From Brassica napus (taxonomy: Eukaryota; Streptophyta; Magnoliopsida; Brassicales; Brassicaceae): a DNA stretch of 64,000 nt. The DNA lies in contig NC_063448.1 in assembly GCF_020379485.1 (NCBI RefSeq), positions 16,453,726 to 16,517,725 on the forward strand. Direction: 5' to 3'. Shown here in pieces: positions 36,253-49,625 of this stretch (position 1 is its first letter; the number at the start of each line of letters is the position of its first letter). The notes beneath the pieces were generated by a model. The model saw only the letters and a program-made list of their open reading frames with translations, was not told the origin of the DNA and searched no databases. Made by a program: the position numbers and the translations under genes.

Positions 36253-37854
36253 AGAGGTACTCCACCACTTCCCATTGTATATACCAGTTTTTCTTTGCAT
36301 TTATCTCTCTTTTCGATATCTCCTTCAACTTCCTAACACAGAGACTGTGTGAACTAAGTTTGGGGGAGGTTTCAAGTATTTGATCATGTTTTCTTTGATG
36401 ATTTGAGTCTCATGCATTGAATTGTACATACATATATGCATAGAAGACACCCCAAAAAAAACACAAAAAGTAACATGTAGTTGCATCACTTGCACTTTTA
36501 GGATTGAGTCTAGAGCATATAGGTTGCATTCACTTGCATTGGGAACAATGATTTAAAATTCCTTGCAAAGAACCCTTGTCTAGAACTCAAAATGACATCC
36601 TAGTTAAACAAATCAAGTAGCTTAAGCATCTCTTGAAAACCTTGCACGCTTCGAGCCTTGAAAACTCTTCTTGAAACTTGTTTGCTTGCTTGATGTTGGC
36701 ATTGTTCTTGAGATCAGCTCCATCCCGAACTTGGCTTGAATGAACTTAATCTCTCTTGCATATGGGCATTTGCATACTTGATCATGGATCTCATACACAT
36801 TTGGGTTATCTTATTCCTTTATATACCAATCTTTGTTAACCCAAATGGCACTCCATACCCTACAACCCTAGCCATTCTTTGAGACCAAACATTTAATTGC
36901 ATGAGTGAGGCCTCTTTTGATAGTTTGTCATGTACAAAATCTTGAGAGTATTGGAGGCGACATAGGTTTATTCTCATCTCTTGCTAGCACAATGAGTTAG
37001 CATCTGGGAATGGTGAGAGGGGTTTGTGTATTCTAAACTTCAATATCTTGGGTTTGGGGAGTGAGAAAAATGAGAGAGATGAGCAAAAGAGTATAAATAG
37101 AAAAGAAAACTCTAGGGATAAAAAGAAAATATGAAGCTCTTGATTATGCAAAAAAAGAACCTTCCCCCTAAAAAAAAAAAAAAAAAGAATCAAAGAGAAG
37201 TTGGGGAAGGGAATGAAAAAGAGTTAGAGCTTATAAAAAGTCATTTAAAATCCCTAGTGGTTGAGCCAAAAGAAAAAGAGAGTTGTTCATTGGGTGAGTG
37301 ATGTGAGGGGTTTATTTTGATTTTGAGATTATGATAAAGAGGGTAGAACTTGAGATTACTTATAACAAAAGGGGGTAGTATGATGAGAATGAATCTATGT
37401 ATGCATGAGTTGCTTCTAATCTTAGATAAATTTTGCATAATGATCAAGCTCCTTGTTTTTGAGTGATAACCACCTTGAAATGATGACATTTGAACCCTTC
37501 TCTCTTTATTCATACTAGACCATACTTACCTAGCCAAATGATTGAGATCATGTGCCCATTTGTGAGAACTCACCATGTGTGTGTGTGTGTGAATCAATGT
37601 GAGAGCTGGTTTAAAGAACTTGTTGGTTGATGAGTATTGCAACTTGTATAGAGGCATAAGGAGTATTGATAGGCCTAGAGAAGCTGGAGTATAATAAGAG
37701 AGTTGCTCATGCTATTTGCTATGTTTCTTTAGGATGTTAAGTTGGATACTAGGAAGTGTTACTTTTGGCTATGAGTTCCCACTTTCAAACCTCTTTCCCT
37801 TATGAGTTCTTGCAAAGTCACTTGAGGACAAGTAAATAACAAGTTTGGGGGAGT
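36253..37854 (+). other. Athila 3' non-coding region and PPT (copy 2)
   Basis: Same as 9866-11467. The polypurine tract ends just before the LTR start at 37855, and the second PPT-like motif lies near 36358. Confidence 0.75.
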
Positions 37855-39428
37855 TGATATCTTGCATATTTGCATTGTTTTAAGCTTCCATTTTGTACAT
37901 AATGATCATATAGATTAAGAGTTTAGAATCTTTAGGATCCATTTTGCATTCATATGTCTTAATCAGGTAATGGAGTATCCTATGGAGTAATCAAAGGTGT
38001 TTAGAAGCATTGTGATCCAAAAAGAGATGAAGAATGGAGATTGATCAATCATAAGGCGATCCACGCGGGTAGCAGAACCCCGAGTCCACTGACCCGCGTC
38101 ACCCAAAGACCGACTCAGAGAAGCCACGCGGGAAGGATCATGCGGGGTCGACTACCCGCTCGCACGAGCTAGAAAAATCATCAAGGTCCGACGCGGGGAA
38201 AGCGACGTGGATGATCCCCATCTTTCCTACCCGCGTTGCCGAAGATTTTGTTCGAGGAGTCACGCGGGTGAAGCAGCGCGGGATCACTCACCCGCTCACA
38301 CGAAGAAGGAGTATCGTCGAAGGTCCAACGCGGGGAGAATGACGCGGATTGGTGCCGATCGTCTCAACCCGCGTCACGAAGAGAAGGAGCCGATAGATTC
38401 ACGCGGGACGGAGCCACGCAGGATCGCCTACCCGCGCGCATGGCAGAGAATCCTCGACGACGATCCGACGCGGGTTGGCTGACGCGGGTTGTGCCCGTCC
38501 ATTTCTACCCGAGTCGAAACTTATCCTTAGTCGGATTTTAATGTTTTCAAGGGGATTTTTAGACTTTTTAATGGAAACCATTAGGTTTACCAAAGATATA
38601 AATACTCTTGTAATCCCAAAGTTGGGACTGATCTTGTTTTCTATCTAATAAAAAAGAACTTTTAGGTGAAAGATCTGATCTTGATCATTTTCTCTTGTGA
38701 TTTGCTTGATTAATTTGATCACTAATCATGATTAGCACCAAATCCCCATTGATTCTTGGGCTCATCATGAAGAGTAGTGAGTAGTCATCTTTGGATCCAT
38801 GGGTGAGGGAGACTAAGGGTGATTAAGCTAGATCTAAGGTGTTTTAGTATAGATCCATCTTGTTCTTTGCTAGTAGAGTACTTTTAATGCAATTTTAGAG
38901 TTGGCCTCTCTAAATTTGAGCTCTAGGCATTTCACACCTGAAAGGTGTTTGATGAAATGCCTGAACCAACTCTCCTAAGCTTTTAACATTATTTACCAAA
39001 GAGATTTGTTGTTAAAGGTGTTAAGATGGCTAGTAGACTTGAGATTAATGATTACTTAGATAACATTCAACCAAAGATTTGATGCTTGAGTTATCTTAGT
39101 AAATGAGCATTCATCTAGAGATAGAGTTTGTTTAGGATGGTGTCCAGGTCTAAGGTAGAAAGATTTGTTGAAAGTAAACATCTTTAGATTGAAACTTGAT
39201 CACCCAAAGTCAATTCCTATAGCCCATGAGTTCTCTTATCTCATAAGAAAGAAAGCTTTGTCCTTTATTGCATTTCAGTAGCATTTTGGTTCAAAAATCA
39301 TCTCATCAATTGATAGCACTTAGATTAAGCATGGTCTTGCATTCCCTTTGCTTTAGAATCACTTAGAACTGGTTTGACATCCTTTATTTTACAACATTTG
39401 ATTGAGAGCCTTGAAACTCTTATCATCA
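37855..39428 (+). mobile_element. Athila 3' LTR (copy 2), 1574 bp
   Basis: Same as 11468-13040 with one extra A in the AATAAA region. Flanked on the right by ATTGA. Confidence 0.92.
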
Positions 39429-39658
39429 ATTGATAAAGCAATCCGAAACAGGATCTCTTCATTGAAGTACACTGGGCAACATAAGTTGGAAGATCTGTTA
39501 TGTCGATGGGTGGAAGTATATATTCGACAATAGGAACTTGATGATTTAATCTGATCCAAATAGAAACATTACATTAGAGTTTTTTTCCAATTTTTTCACT
39601 TGTAAATGGCCTTTTATTCTTTGATTAATAAATATAAAATTTAATCAAAAAAAAACTT
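39429..39658 (+). mobile_element. LINE 3' remnant with poly(A) (copy 2)
   Basis: Same as 13041-13270. Confidence 0.55.
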
Positions 39659-40787
39659 AGAAATGATATTATGATAATTAATATATGTTTAATATATATT
39701 TTCATATATATTAAATATTGTCTGGACTGCCTTATCAGTTGTTTATATCACATGTAATTATGAGATTTAATATGATTTTGTATCAAAACAAAATCATGTG
39801 TATTTGTAAGTCTGTGTGGGTTTTAATTCCTTTACAAAAATGTATTGTCACATAATATGACTCTATAATACTCTTACTATCCAAAGAATTTCGTTATAAG
39901 TTAATTTGTTTGTGTAGATAATTAGGTTTCAATATAACTTTTCCTAAAAAACTAACCACTAAAATTCAGTAAATTATACAATATTAAATACATGAATTAC
40001 TATCCCACAACCACATCTTATTCTTGGTTATCAGCAATACAAAGAAGAACACTGAAGCTTTACTGGGAGCATTAATATATAACCCAATAAGTACTGAATT
40101 TTCTATAAGTCTTTTAAATGCACCATAAGTTACAACAATAATATATGTTGAATAGTAAAGAAGTTATAAAAATCAATTTAAAAACATAATTATAAAATAT
40201 GTTTTAGTTTCAATTACGTATAAAAATCAATTTAAAACTAATAACGTAATCATAAAATACAATAACATAAAATATGGGCTATAAAGAATAAAAAATCTAA
40301 ATACACATTGATAGGTATCAATCAATGAAGTTTTGGAATATCTTGCAATTGGTTTGATATTAACCAAGTGATGCAGTTTAAAAAACAAAAGTAGTGTACT
40401 TAATGGATTAATGTTGTAGTTTAAAATTTTAATGAGCAAAAGAAAAATAGAACATGAGAAAAAATGGCGTAGATAAAAGTTTTATAAATCTTTTTCATAG
40501 AATGTTTTATAAAGTTTCATAAAAAGCAACAAACTTCTTTTTAAACCATGAAAATGAATTATTGTTATAGACTATAGACCAAAGCCTAGTTGATCACTCA
40601 TGAGTGATTACTAACTTTGTTCCTCTGATTGAAGCTTCGTATAAGATCAATAGTACTGTCACAGTAAAAGCGGGTAGCAGGTGTTGAGGTGAGTATCAGC
40701 TTTCCTGTAGTCATATAAGAATATGTTGGAGTGAGTTACTATGCATTTTACTGATTAAACAATGTTTAAAACAACCATATAAGATCG

Positions 40788-40964
40788 ATAGATATTACCT
40801 TTGCACACTCTGGGATTGATGCTTGTAATGATTACGACTTCGTGTTTCAAGCCTGTCCTGCAATGTAACTCTCTAAACAGAGCAGATGCATTGTCCATTA
40901 GGGTCAAGCGAACCCTTTTTGACCTGTATGTAATGTGTGAGTGTAAATAAGCTGGACTCACTCA
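40788..40964 (-). pseudogene. RPA-like OB-fold exon fragment (copy 2)
   Basis: Same as 14400-14576. Confidence 0.4.
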
Positions 40965-41752
40965 AAATATTAAATAAAGGGGTGGGTTTAATGTAATCTC
41001 GGTACCTGCTTAGCAGTATGCAAATTACTACCTTTGTTGTTGCAACTGGATTTTAGCAATCCTAAAGTTAGTAAACATCATAATAAGAATTTGGAATGAG
41101 AGTGTTGTATTTTCCAAAACAATGGGAATGTTGGAGGTTCATGCGCATCAACTTTTATATTAAATCCTGTTTGTTATGTCGTTTATTTTTGCATTTATCA
41201 GTAGCTTATGTAATCAACTTGTTTTGCTCAGCAGTAGCTTATATTATTTAAATTCTAACGCATATGTGGTGATGTTTGATCTGTTTATTGTTTGATTTGT
41301 CAAACTTTTGTGGTTGCCTAGAGTAAAGTAGATCAGTTATGGAATAAAAGTTTGGTATAACTCATGTGCAGAAGCAGTGGAAAGTTATTATCGTTACCAA
41401 GAACAGATACTAAGGTCTTAGGACAGAAAAATGGAAATCGTAGATACGATGGTGGACATTTTTACGAAGAGGAAATGTAGATGTGATGAGATTTACCGAG
41501 CTGGGGAGCCTAAAATTATTTTAAAATAAATCAGTGATCAAAACTTAGTAATAGAAATCAATTTATTTAGTTTATAGTATAGGTAGACGTACTTCATAGT
41601 AGTGAGATATCCATCATCAGGGTAGGAGTTTTTGCTATGACTTCTTCAGTTGATAGCTAAAATACTGAAAAACATATAAATGTGAATTATTAGATAAGTA
41701 ATCACTGAAAACATATTGAGTGTGATTCTGATTTTAAAATTTTACTTACTCT

Positions 41753-42688
41753 CATGGGAACGAAGGCGGTTGAAGATTTCTTTGTAGACTATGTTCTTCA
41801 CTTTTTGTGGGTGTGAATCTTCGCCTTTAATGATTTTTAGTCATGCTCTGCTTGTTACACATGAGAGTGCTACATAGAGTTGACCATGGGCGAAGACGGT
41901 TTAGGAAGATATAGGAGAATCTCTTTTAAACTTTTCCCCTGACTTTTGTTGATTGCCATTGCATAACACAATCTAATAGGGAATTGTTGTCGACGTAAAG
42001 TGAACGGTAGCTTTGTTTCATCATGCAAGAGTATAATCCTTGGTATCAATACTTCTTTTCCAATGTGTGAGCTAGTGATTATTTCTGCCTTAAGCACTCG
42101 TTCGCCTATGTAGGTTAGGATCATACGGGTACCATTACATAATCCTTTTCTCTGATTTATGTTTCGCAGAAGCATAACCGGGGCCCCAACTTGAGAGTGA
42201 GCTTATGAGAAGGCAATCCTGGAAATTTCAAGGAATTGAGATACTCAATCACATATAATGTATCATTTTGATCAGATTGAGTGTCTGAAATCTCAAAGCT
42301 ATCGTAACTGTAGTAGTCTCTTGACTTCCCGTCAGTTTTGGAGATTGTGTATGCATTGATCTCATCGACTGTTTCATTTCGAGGTGTACGTATAGCTCTA
42401 TCAATGTAGGAGCTTTGGGAGGCCTTTATCTTGTTGACTTCTCCATATGCGGCATCAACAACTTGTTTTAAAGAGTCATCCTTAATCTCTTGAACCAGTG
42501 AGTTGTCGACAATTATCATCTGTTCATGGTAGCCATCATCCTCATCTTCTTGTACTGATTGTGTGCGACCTTCCCCGACTTTGAGAAGCCACTTAGAGAA
42601 CTCCTTCTCGTCTTGATTGACTCGCATATTTGTTTTCAAAGAGAACTTGTGGCAGCTATCCCATAGATATGAATGACTTATTGAAGCT
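41753..42688 (-). pseudogene. Helitron PIF1-type helicase, C-terminal remnant (copy 2)
   Basis: Same as 15365-16300, with the same two frame breaks and stop. Confidence 0.85.
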
Positions 42689-44602
42689 ATGACAGATACT
42701 TTGCATTGTTTTCTGAAAAACTTAAAGTATAATGCAAAGTATATTAATATTTTGCATTGTTTTCTGAAAAACTTAAAGTATAATGAGATTCACAACTGTG
42801 TTTTAAAACAAAATGGAGGAATTAGTAATTTTTAAATTATTATTTGATACAGAACTATAGAAATTAGGACTGAATAATAAAAAATGAAATATTTACATAT
42901 ATATTAATTATATATAAACTAATAAGATAATTATTTTTATATAAATCTTAGATGAATAAATTAGTAGTTTCCATAAATATAAATTATAAATAAACATATA
43001 ATAACTCCACTTTCGTGATTCTTTACAAACACAGGAAACAGAACTGTCTTAAGATATCAACCTCTAATATTACGATGATGAGTAGTGTGTATATGAGCCA
43101 ACATGAAGCAGTTTATTTTTTATTGTTTCTTTTCGTACGTTACTTCACATTGATCATCAATTGGTTGATTGTTACAATATAGTTTATTAAATATTGTTAC
43201 TTCATAAAGATTGTTACTTCACAGAGATTGTTACAATATTAAATATCACAAAGCTATTATAGTTTATTTTTGATCGTAAGAACAGAGATAATTCTAATAT
43301 TGTAAGACATAGAGTTATAAAGTGAAAAATCAACGACTCCACCCTTGCACGGGACTACATCTTCAAAATCGTATATCTTTCAAATACAATTTTAGATCAG
43401 TTACATAAACATATAAATGAATTTTATAACATGTTTAATAATTTTTGTTTAGACCAAAAATAATATAAGTGAATAAGAAATCAATGTTTCTTAACCCCAA
43501 TGAAGCCAAAATGCCAAATGTAAAAAATTGGTTGTTACAGATGGTCAATATAAGAAGAAGGAACGTATACTTATTGATTGAGTAATGGTTTATGCACTGT
43601 GATCCAGGGGTTCATCTCATCAAAACGTGTTGTGAGTAATACTACACAATTGTATTTAAAATGCAGTGATTTGTAAGACCTCCTGTGTGTAATTTTGTTC
43701 TTACGCAGATATAAAAGTACGTAGCATAAGTAGTCTAGGATCCTTAGTCAATCAGACTAAATATGTAAAATCATTCCTTTGAAACAGCTAAATAATTATT
43801 TGTCTTACCTCCGGTGTCCAGACTGCTTGTCGAAGGTGGTTTCCCCATTTCGTCCAAGATCCAAACCTTAGTATGCGATCAATAAAACATAAACATCTTA
43901 GAATATGGAACTTCTTATGGAGAGGGTTAGGTGATTTAAAAAACTTACACTTTTAAGAAGATTTCGAGATCTGGTTGCGTGAACAGTTATGGGTCTCGAA
44001 AAAATGTGCAGATCTTTTTTTGTGTGTTTTAGAGAAGGCATATTAGGAATTTTGTAGAGAGAAGAAGAAGGGCTTGATTCTCGTGAATACTTGCCTTTTA
44101 TTAAAGCAATGATTTTACAAATATGGTTAATAGATATTCTCAAAAATAATATGATATAAATCTATTCAACTCTTCGATACTAAAATCAGCCATATATCAT
44201 TCTTATAATTGCTACTTAATAAAAAAACTCAAAAAAAAAATCATGAAAATAACTTGGGACATGAAAATAGAATCGTCACATCAGTAAGGGAAGATTATAC
44301 GGGTATAACTAATAGATTATGCATACATTCTCAGATGTTTATCCCCAAGTTCAAGGAAAATCGTAAGTTATCAACATTCCTAATCGTATGTTTCTCAAGT
44401 GAACTGCCTAAAGTGAAAGGAAAAACATATAAAAGATCATATTAGGATAAGTAGATGCTTAAAGGGATAAGTAAAAACATATAACGAAAATTGTATCAGA
44501 ATAACTTAAACATAAAAAGACAAAAGTCTGAAGATTAAAATTGAAAGAAGGCAAAGTCTTTATAGAAACGTAAAAACAGTAAGAGGATATGTTGAAGCTA
44601 TA

Positions 44603-47191
44603 TTAGCCACTTTTGAAACGCTTGGCATCGTCTGACTCAAGACTATCAGCAGCTTTTCTAGCCCTATCACCCGCAGGATCTCCATAGCCGCTGGAAGGAG
44701 CAGATCCGTCACCCATAGTCGTAGGAATATCATCGGACATTGCTGGAAGTGGAGCTTCTGGTGGGAGTATCTTTGTGACAGTTATAGTCTGAGTCTTGCC
44801 TTTCAAGTTATGGTCCGACACTTTCACGATGAACTTCCCTGTCTGCCCTATTGTATCAAGTAAAGCTTGCGGAACCGGAACGTAATGGTCAGCTCCTGCT
44901 CCCTCATTAGACTAACAATCATATAGAAACATACGTGAGTTAAAATAATACAACCTTTACTAAATGCATGAATGGGTGATGTTCCAACTAATTTGCTATA
45001 ATACAAAATTATTTGCTATTTATAGACAGATCTAACATTACCTCAAAGAAATTAGCAACCAATTCTACTGCATGTTTCCCAGTCAACTCCTTGCCGGCAT
45101 TACCAAGGATGACAAAAACTGCTTGCTCACGCTTATCATAAATAGAAATCTTCGTGAGGTACCTGCAACGAAAGAAGATTAGCTATTAGTACTGACAAAA
45201 CGTAGATGAAACTATGACTACAACACTTACTGAGGGACGCCCGTGACTTCACTCTTCTCACACTTCTTGTTGTTGCACATCAGGGAAGTAGGGCCTTTAA
45301 CTGCTTTACTATTAAATCCACCGCAAGAAACGTAATACCAAGAAGAACCCTGGACAACATCATCTATAGTTGCTGTGCATTCAAACCAAGCAACCTTCAT
45401 TGTGGAAAGTAAAATAAAATTCGTAAGTACCCAAGCACACATAAATGAATGATAACAACAGAACAACTCTTGACCTTAGAAGCTTCCTGCTTAATGTAGG
45501 AGAATAGCTCCTCAAGAGTCACTGTCTCATGCTTTGTGACTACCTCAGCAGCAATCCTATTAGCAATACCTGTGTTGGAGCTCAACCTTAGAAAAGGCGG
45601 AAGCCCAAAGATTGTTACAGATGAAGACGCTTAAATATCAAAACTATACTAAAATTATGAACACAAATGCCTACCATTCAAAGTAATCCTTGCTAGGCTG
45701 AACATCGTCGTCCATGAACACTCGAGATGATGACATAGAAGTGAGACAAAGGGTTCCTGTTAACCAAAGCTATACGATTAACCACAGCTAATTTATGCAT
45801 ATGAGCATGGAATTTTATTATTAAAATGCTAACCTCCAAGAAGCTTAGGGTTCACTGTGGTGACCAAAAGAACGTGTGGGGTCCTTCCATACGATTTAAA
45901 TTTCTGGCAGAACTCAGATGCGGCATTATCCCATAGATAGAGCTTCATCACTGGTCCACTACATATGTAAACATTACGTGTTAAATATAACACACAACGA
46001 AAACAACTAACAAATGGATAAACTTACTCATGTGTCTGAACATGAACACATAGATGCCGCTTCTCAGCTATGGCAACTTCGTCAAGAACAGTATGGTCAG
46101 TGAGAGTCTGCCCATTCACCAGCCTCATGTGGCCAACACAATCTGAGATAGAATAATTAAACAGTCAACAGAATAATACTCTAAATAGTTAACAAAACTC
46201 AACGGAATAATAATCATTAGAGGTGATAAATTATAAACTAAAAATGCAGGCATAAAGACCAACCATAGTTCAACATGACTTATCGTAAAGATCACCCTTG
46301 GAATCACAGTTGGCCATAAACTCCTCGAAGCTGTGGAACCTGAACCTGTCTTCTGGAATAAGAACCGGAGGGTTCTCAAGAACGGATAAATCAGAATTCC
46401 AACTGAATGAGACGATGGCGATATGATCAGCAACCGAGAACTGAGCTTTGTTCCTGGATCCGAAAAAATTTCTGAGCTTATAGACGGAACCAGCTACCAG
46501 ATCAAATGTCCCTACTCTACCGGCTGGAACAAAACCTTGAATAACAGTTCCCTGAAAATAAATTGAAATCTTCGATTAATATAAATCAAACAATACATCA
46601 GATCACTTTGAAAACTTAGGCAGACATATATAGAGCGACATATATAGAGCAGACATAGGAACCAATCCAATCTACGGAAAAGAATAAAACTAATACGTTG
46701 TACTGAAAGCAAGACCAAGAATAGCAATCCGATGAACTAATCTAATAGACAAATATAAATTCAGAAACACATAAAAAATTAATAAGATCTACCGAAAGCA
46801 AGACTCGGAGAATATATCTAAACGACTAATATTAAATCAAAAACACGATTCAAGAAGAAAATAAAGAGGGAAGCTAAAGACGTTGACAAACCTCTTCGTC
46901 GATAAGGAGCATCTCTTGTCCAATCAGGGTTTTCGTGTATATATTTCGAGCCTCCCATAAGTGAATCAGACGAAACCTCAACTCGGCTTCGCGTGGGCCG
47001 AGTGAAACATCTCTGAAGAACATCACTTGGTTTGCATGCGCGGAGGACAGAGCGGTAACAGTGTTTGGGTTCATCGGATTGGTAGACGAAACAGGAGACT
47101 TCCCGCTTGGTTTCGCAGTCACAGAGGAGGCGACGGTCTTCTTGCTGGCTTTGCGATCGCCGGAGACGGATGAGTTGCCGGTGGATTCCAT
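44603..47191 (-). CDS. RPA70-like single-strand DNA-binding protein (copy 2, nine exons)
   Basis: Exons on the minus strand: 46892-47191, 46284-46551, 46028-46142, 45834-45958, 45675-45756, 45475-45586, 45231-45394, 45042-45162 and 44603-44911. Phases agree throughout and give 531 codons. The N terminus is Ser/Lys-rich. A DUF223/RPA-type OB fold follows (RLIHLWEARNIYTKTLIG to FVPAGRVGTF), then a second OB region (RLVNGQTLTDHTVLDEVA), and a C-terminal Rep_fac-A_C-type OB fold (WFECTATIDDVV, SWYYVSCGG, MCNNKKC). One cysteine of the usual four-Cys zinc ribbon appears to be Phe (CGGF). The family binds single-stranded DNA; many Brassicaceae members are linked to Helitrons. The exon 2 donor reads ATAAGT where GTAAGT is expected, in both copies, so expression of the full protein is doubtful. 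Confidence 0.78.
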
Positions 47192-48318
47192 CGGGATAAG
47201 TTTTTGAGAGTCATTTCAACTTGGATGGGAAGATAAGATAGGAATAGAGATTTATATATAGATAAACAGAGAAGAAGGTGAAAGGAATCCATTGAATGAG
47301 CTTAATCAAGGATTCAGTTAGTGGTGACTTACTAGGGAGACGAAATTGAAGAGATGAGAAACGGAAGAGATGGAAGTCGCAAAGGTACGGGAGAAAAAAA
47401 AAAGAGATTAGGGCTACGAAAAACGGAGACAGCTGCTCGTGGCGTAGAACACGTCCACACCATTCCAGAAAATGGGCTACACTAAAACAGCCCAAACAAC
47501 AAACAAAAACCACCAAAAGCCCAAACCAGTTGACTCAATAGATGACGTGGATGGAATGATACATCCCTATTGGTCGAATTACGTGTCCGACGTGGGTGCC
47601 GTAAGTAGACTTCTTTTGCTCCTTTTAGTATAGTTTTGATAACTATATACATTTAAAATTTATTGATTGTTTATGTTATAATTATAGATATTAGATTTGC
47701 TATAAAAAATTTATATTTATATTTTTGAATTTTTTTTTAAAGAAGTTAATTTTTTAGAAAAAAATATTGTATTAATTTTAATTTATTCTAAAGTATTATA
47801 TTTATATACTAAAGATATTTTCTCATTACATATTTTAATATTATTTTTTGCACATTTTATGTTTAATGATAATATTTTATTAAATTATTTAGATGCATAT
47901 ATTTGTTCCAATTATATAAAAACACTACTATATAAGTTGAAAAAATGAAAGATATTTCTCATTACATATTTTAATATTATTCAATGCAGATTTTAACTTT
48001 TATTGATTATTTATTTATTTATTTACTTATTTACTTAGATGCATATATTTGTTTCAACCATATAAAACTCAACTATAAAAATTGTAAAAAGGAAAGTTTA
48101 TGATATTGTTATTTCTCAGAATTAGGAAAATACACTACAAAAAAAACACATCAATTCATTTGTATCTCATAAATAAATTATATAGTTTATTTTATTTATT
48201 ACCCGCAAAATTAAGTATACTTCATATGATTAGAATTATCTAATTATTCAAAACAAGAAAAAATCTGGTCGAAAAAAGAATTGTTATGAGTATGATAAAG
48301 TTTTACCGAAAGTAAATG

Positions 48319-49455
48319 CTAATAGTTAATTAGCATTTATGGTTTTGTTTTGGTTCGTAAAGAAAATTTATTTGTTACTATAAATATAGAATCTCTATTA
48401 TTTTGTAAATATGATGAAAATCTAAGGGCATAATCCTAAAATTTTAAAATAGGATCATGCTTTAATATTATAAATATTAATATTATGGCCGGCTTATTTC
48501 ATATCTATCAGTGGCCGGAAGCCACTTACTTCTACAGCTTGTGAACATAGCCGGTTTGCACCAGTCTTGAACAAATTAAAGGGTTGTGAATCATACTTGA
48601 TTTGTATATTTATACGGAATCATTATGAATTACCATATCTACGAAAATTCTACATCAAAAAAAGGAATGTAGTATAATTTTTAAAATCAGCCTTATCAAT
48701 CTTAGAGTATCTCCTTTCAAAAGGGAAAAAAAATAAATCTAACCAAATAAATAACCATAGTTTGGTATTTACTTAAATTTAATTTAACTAACTTATTCTT
48801 AACCAATTTCATGTTATTTCTTTCTCATGGTCCACAACGCAACTTCCGATCATCTAAATACCTGATCTCTTTCTTACATTTTTTATAATACTTAGCTACT
48901 CTTTTTATTTTTAAACAATTGCATAGACTCGATAATCACAACTTTTCCATTTTTCTAAAAAATACAATACTCCTATTTCCGAGCGCAGTTAATGTTCTAT
49001 CTCGGTTTGATGAATCGGTTCGGTTTTCACACAGGGAGTAAAATAACAATTGGCACATGACCTATTTGACAATCACACAGAAAAATCTCTAAACCTATTT
49101 TTTTTTCTCAGCCGCTAATAGTTAATTAGCATTTATGGTTTTGTTTTGGTTCGTAAAGAAAATTTATTTGTTGCTATAAATATAGGATCTCTATTATTTT
49201 GTAAATATGATGAAAATCTAAGGGAAGAATCCTAAATTTTTTAAATAGGATCCTGCTTTGATAATTAATGGAGTAGTATAGATGTTAATTATAGGGATTA
49301 AAGAATTTATGAATATTTCCGAGCGCAATTAATGTTCTATCTCGGTTTGATGAATCGGTTCGGTTTTCACACAGTGAGTAAAATAACAATTGGCGCATGA
49401 CCTATTTGACAATCACACAGAAAAATCCCTAAACCTATTTTCTTTCTCAGCCGCT
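48319..49455 (+). repeat. Duplicated promoter/5' UTR block upstream of aspartyl-tRNA synthetase (copy 2)
   Basis: Same A1-B1-A2-B2 arrangement as 21926-23053. Block A is at about 48319 and 49112, and block B at about 48976 and 49315. Confidence 0.88.
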
Positions 49456-49625
49456 TCTCCATCCTCGCAGGTAAGATCTCTCTCCCTTCTTCATATTATA
49501 TTATCGAAATTCAGAGTTTTTATATCAGTTAATTGAAACTTTTGAATTACCAAGAAAGTAGAGATTCCCTTGGTAGTTGATAGGTTTCTAATGCAATTGT
49601 CTGCTGATTTGGGATTCTGCCTAGG
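49456..49625 (+). promoter_or_regulatory. 5' UTR intron of aspartyl-tRNA synthetase
   Basis: The leader exon ends ATCCTCGCAG at 49470. The intron GTAAGATCTC...CTGCCTAG spans 49471-49624 and the coding exon resumes at 49625. The equivalent intron in copy 1 is 23068-23221. Leader introns are common in plant housekeeping genes and often raise expression. Confidence 0.75.

Larger units (their letters stand above)
24644..39428 (+). mobile_element. Athila-lineage Ty3/gypsy element, copy 2 (5' end in the gap)
   Basis: This is the same element as 1-13040 with more of its 5' LTR visible (24644-25792 and 27230-27503, interrupted by a solo LTR). The first roughly 160 bp of the 5' LTR are missing at the gap. 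By eye the 5' and 3' LTR parts differ by a few percent. Many differences are CG versus TG or CA, fitting decay at methylated cytosines. One-base indels at about 28718, 28815, 28947, 30072, 31095 and 34805 break frames that are open in copy 1. Confidence 0.92.
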
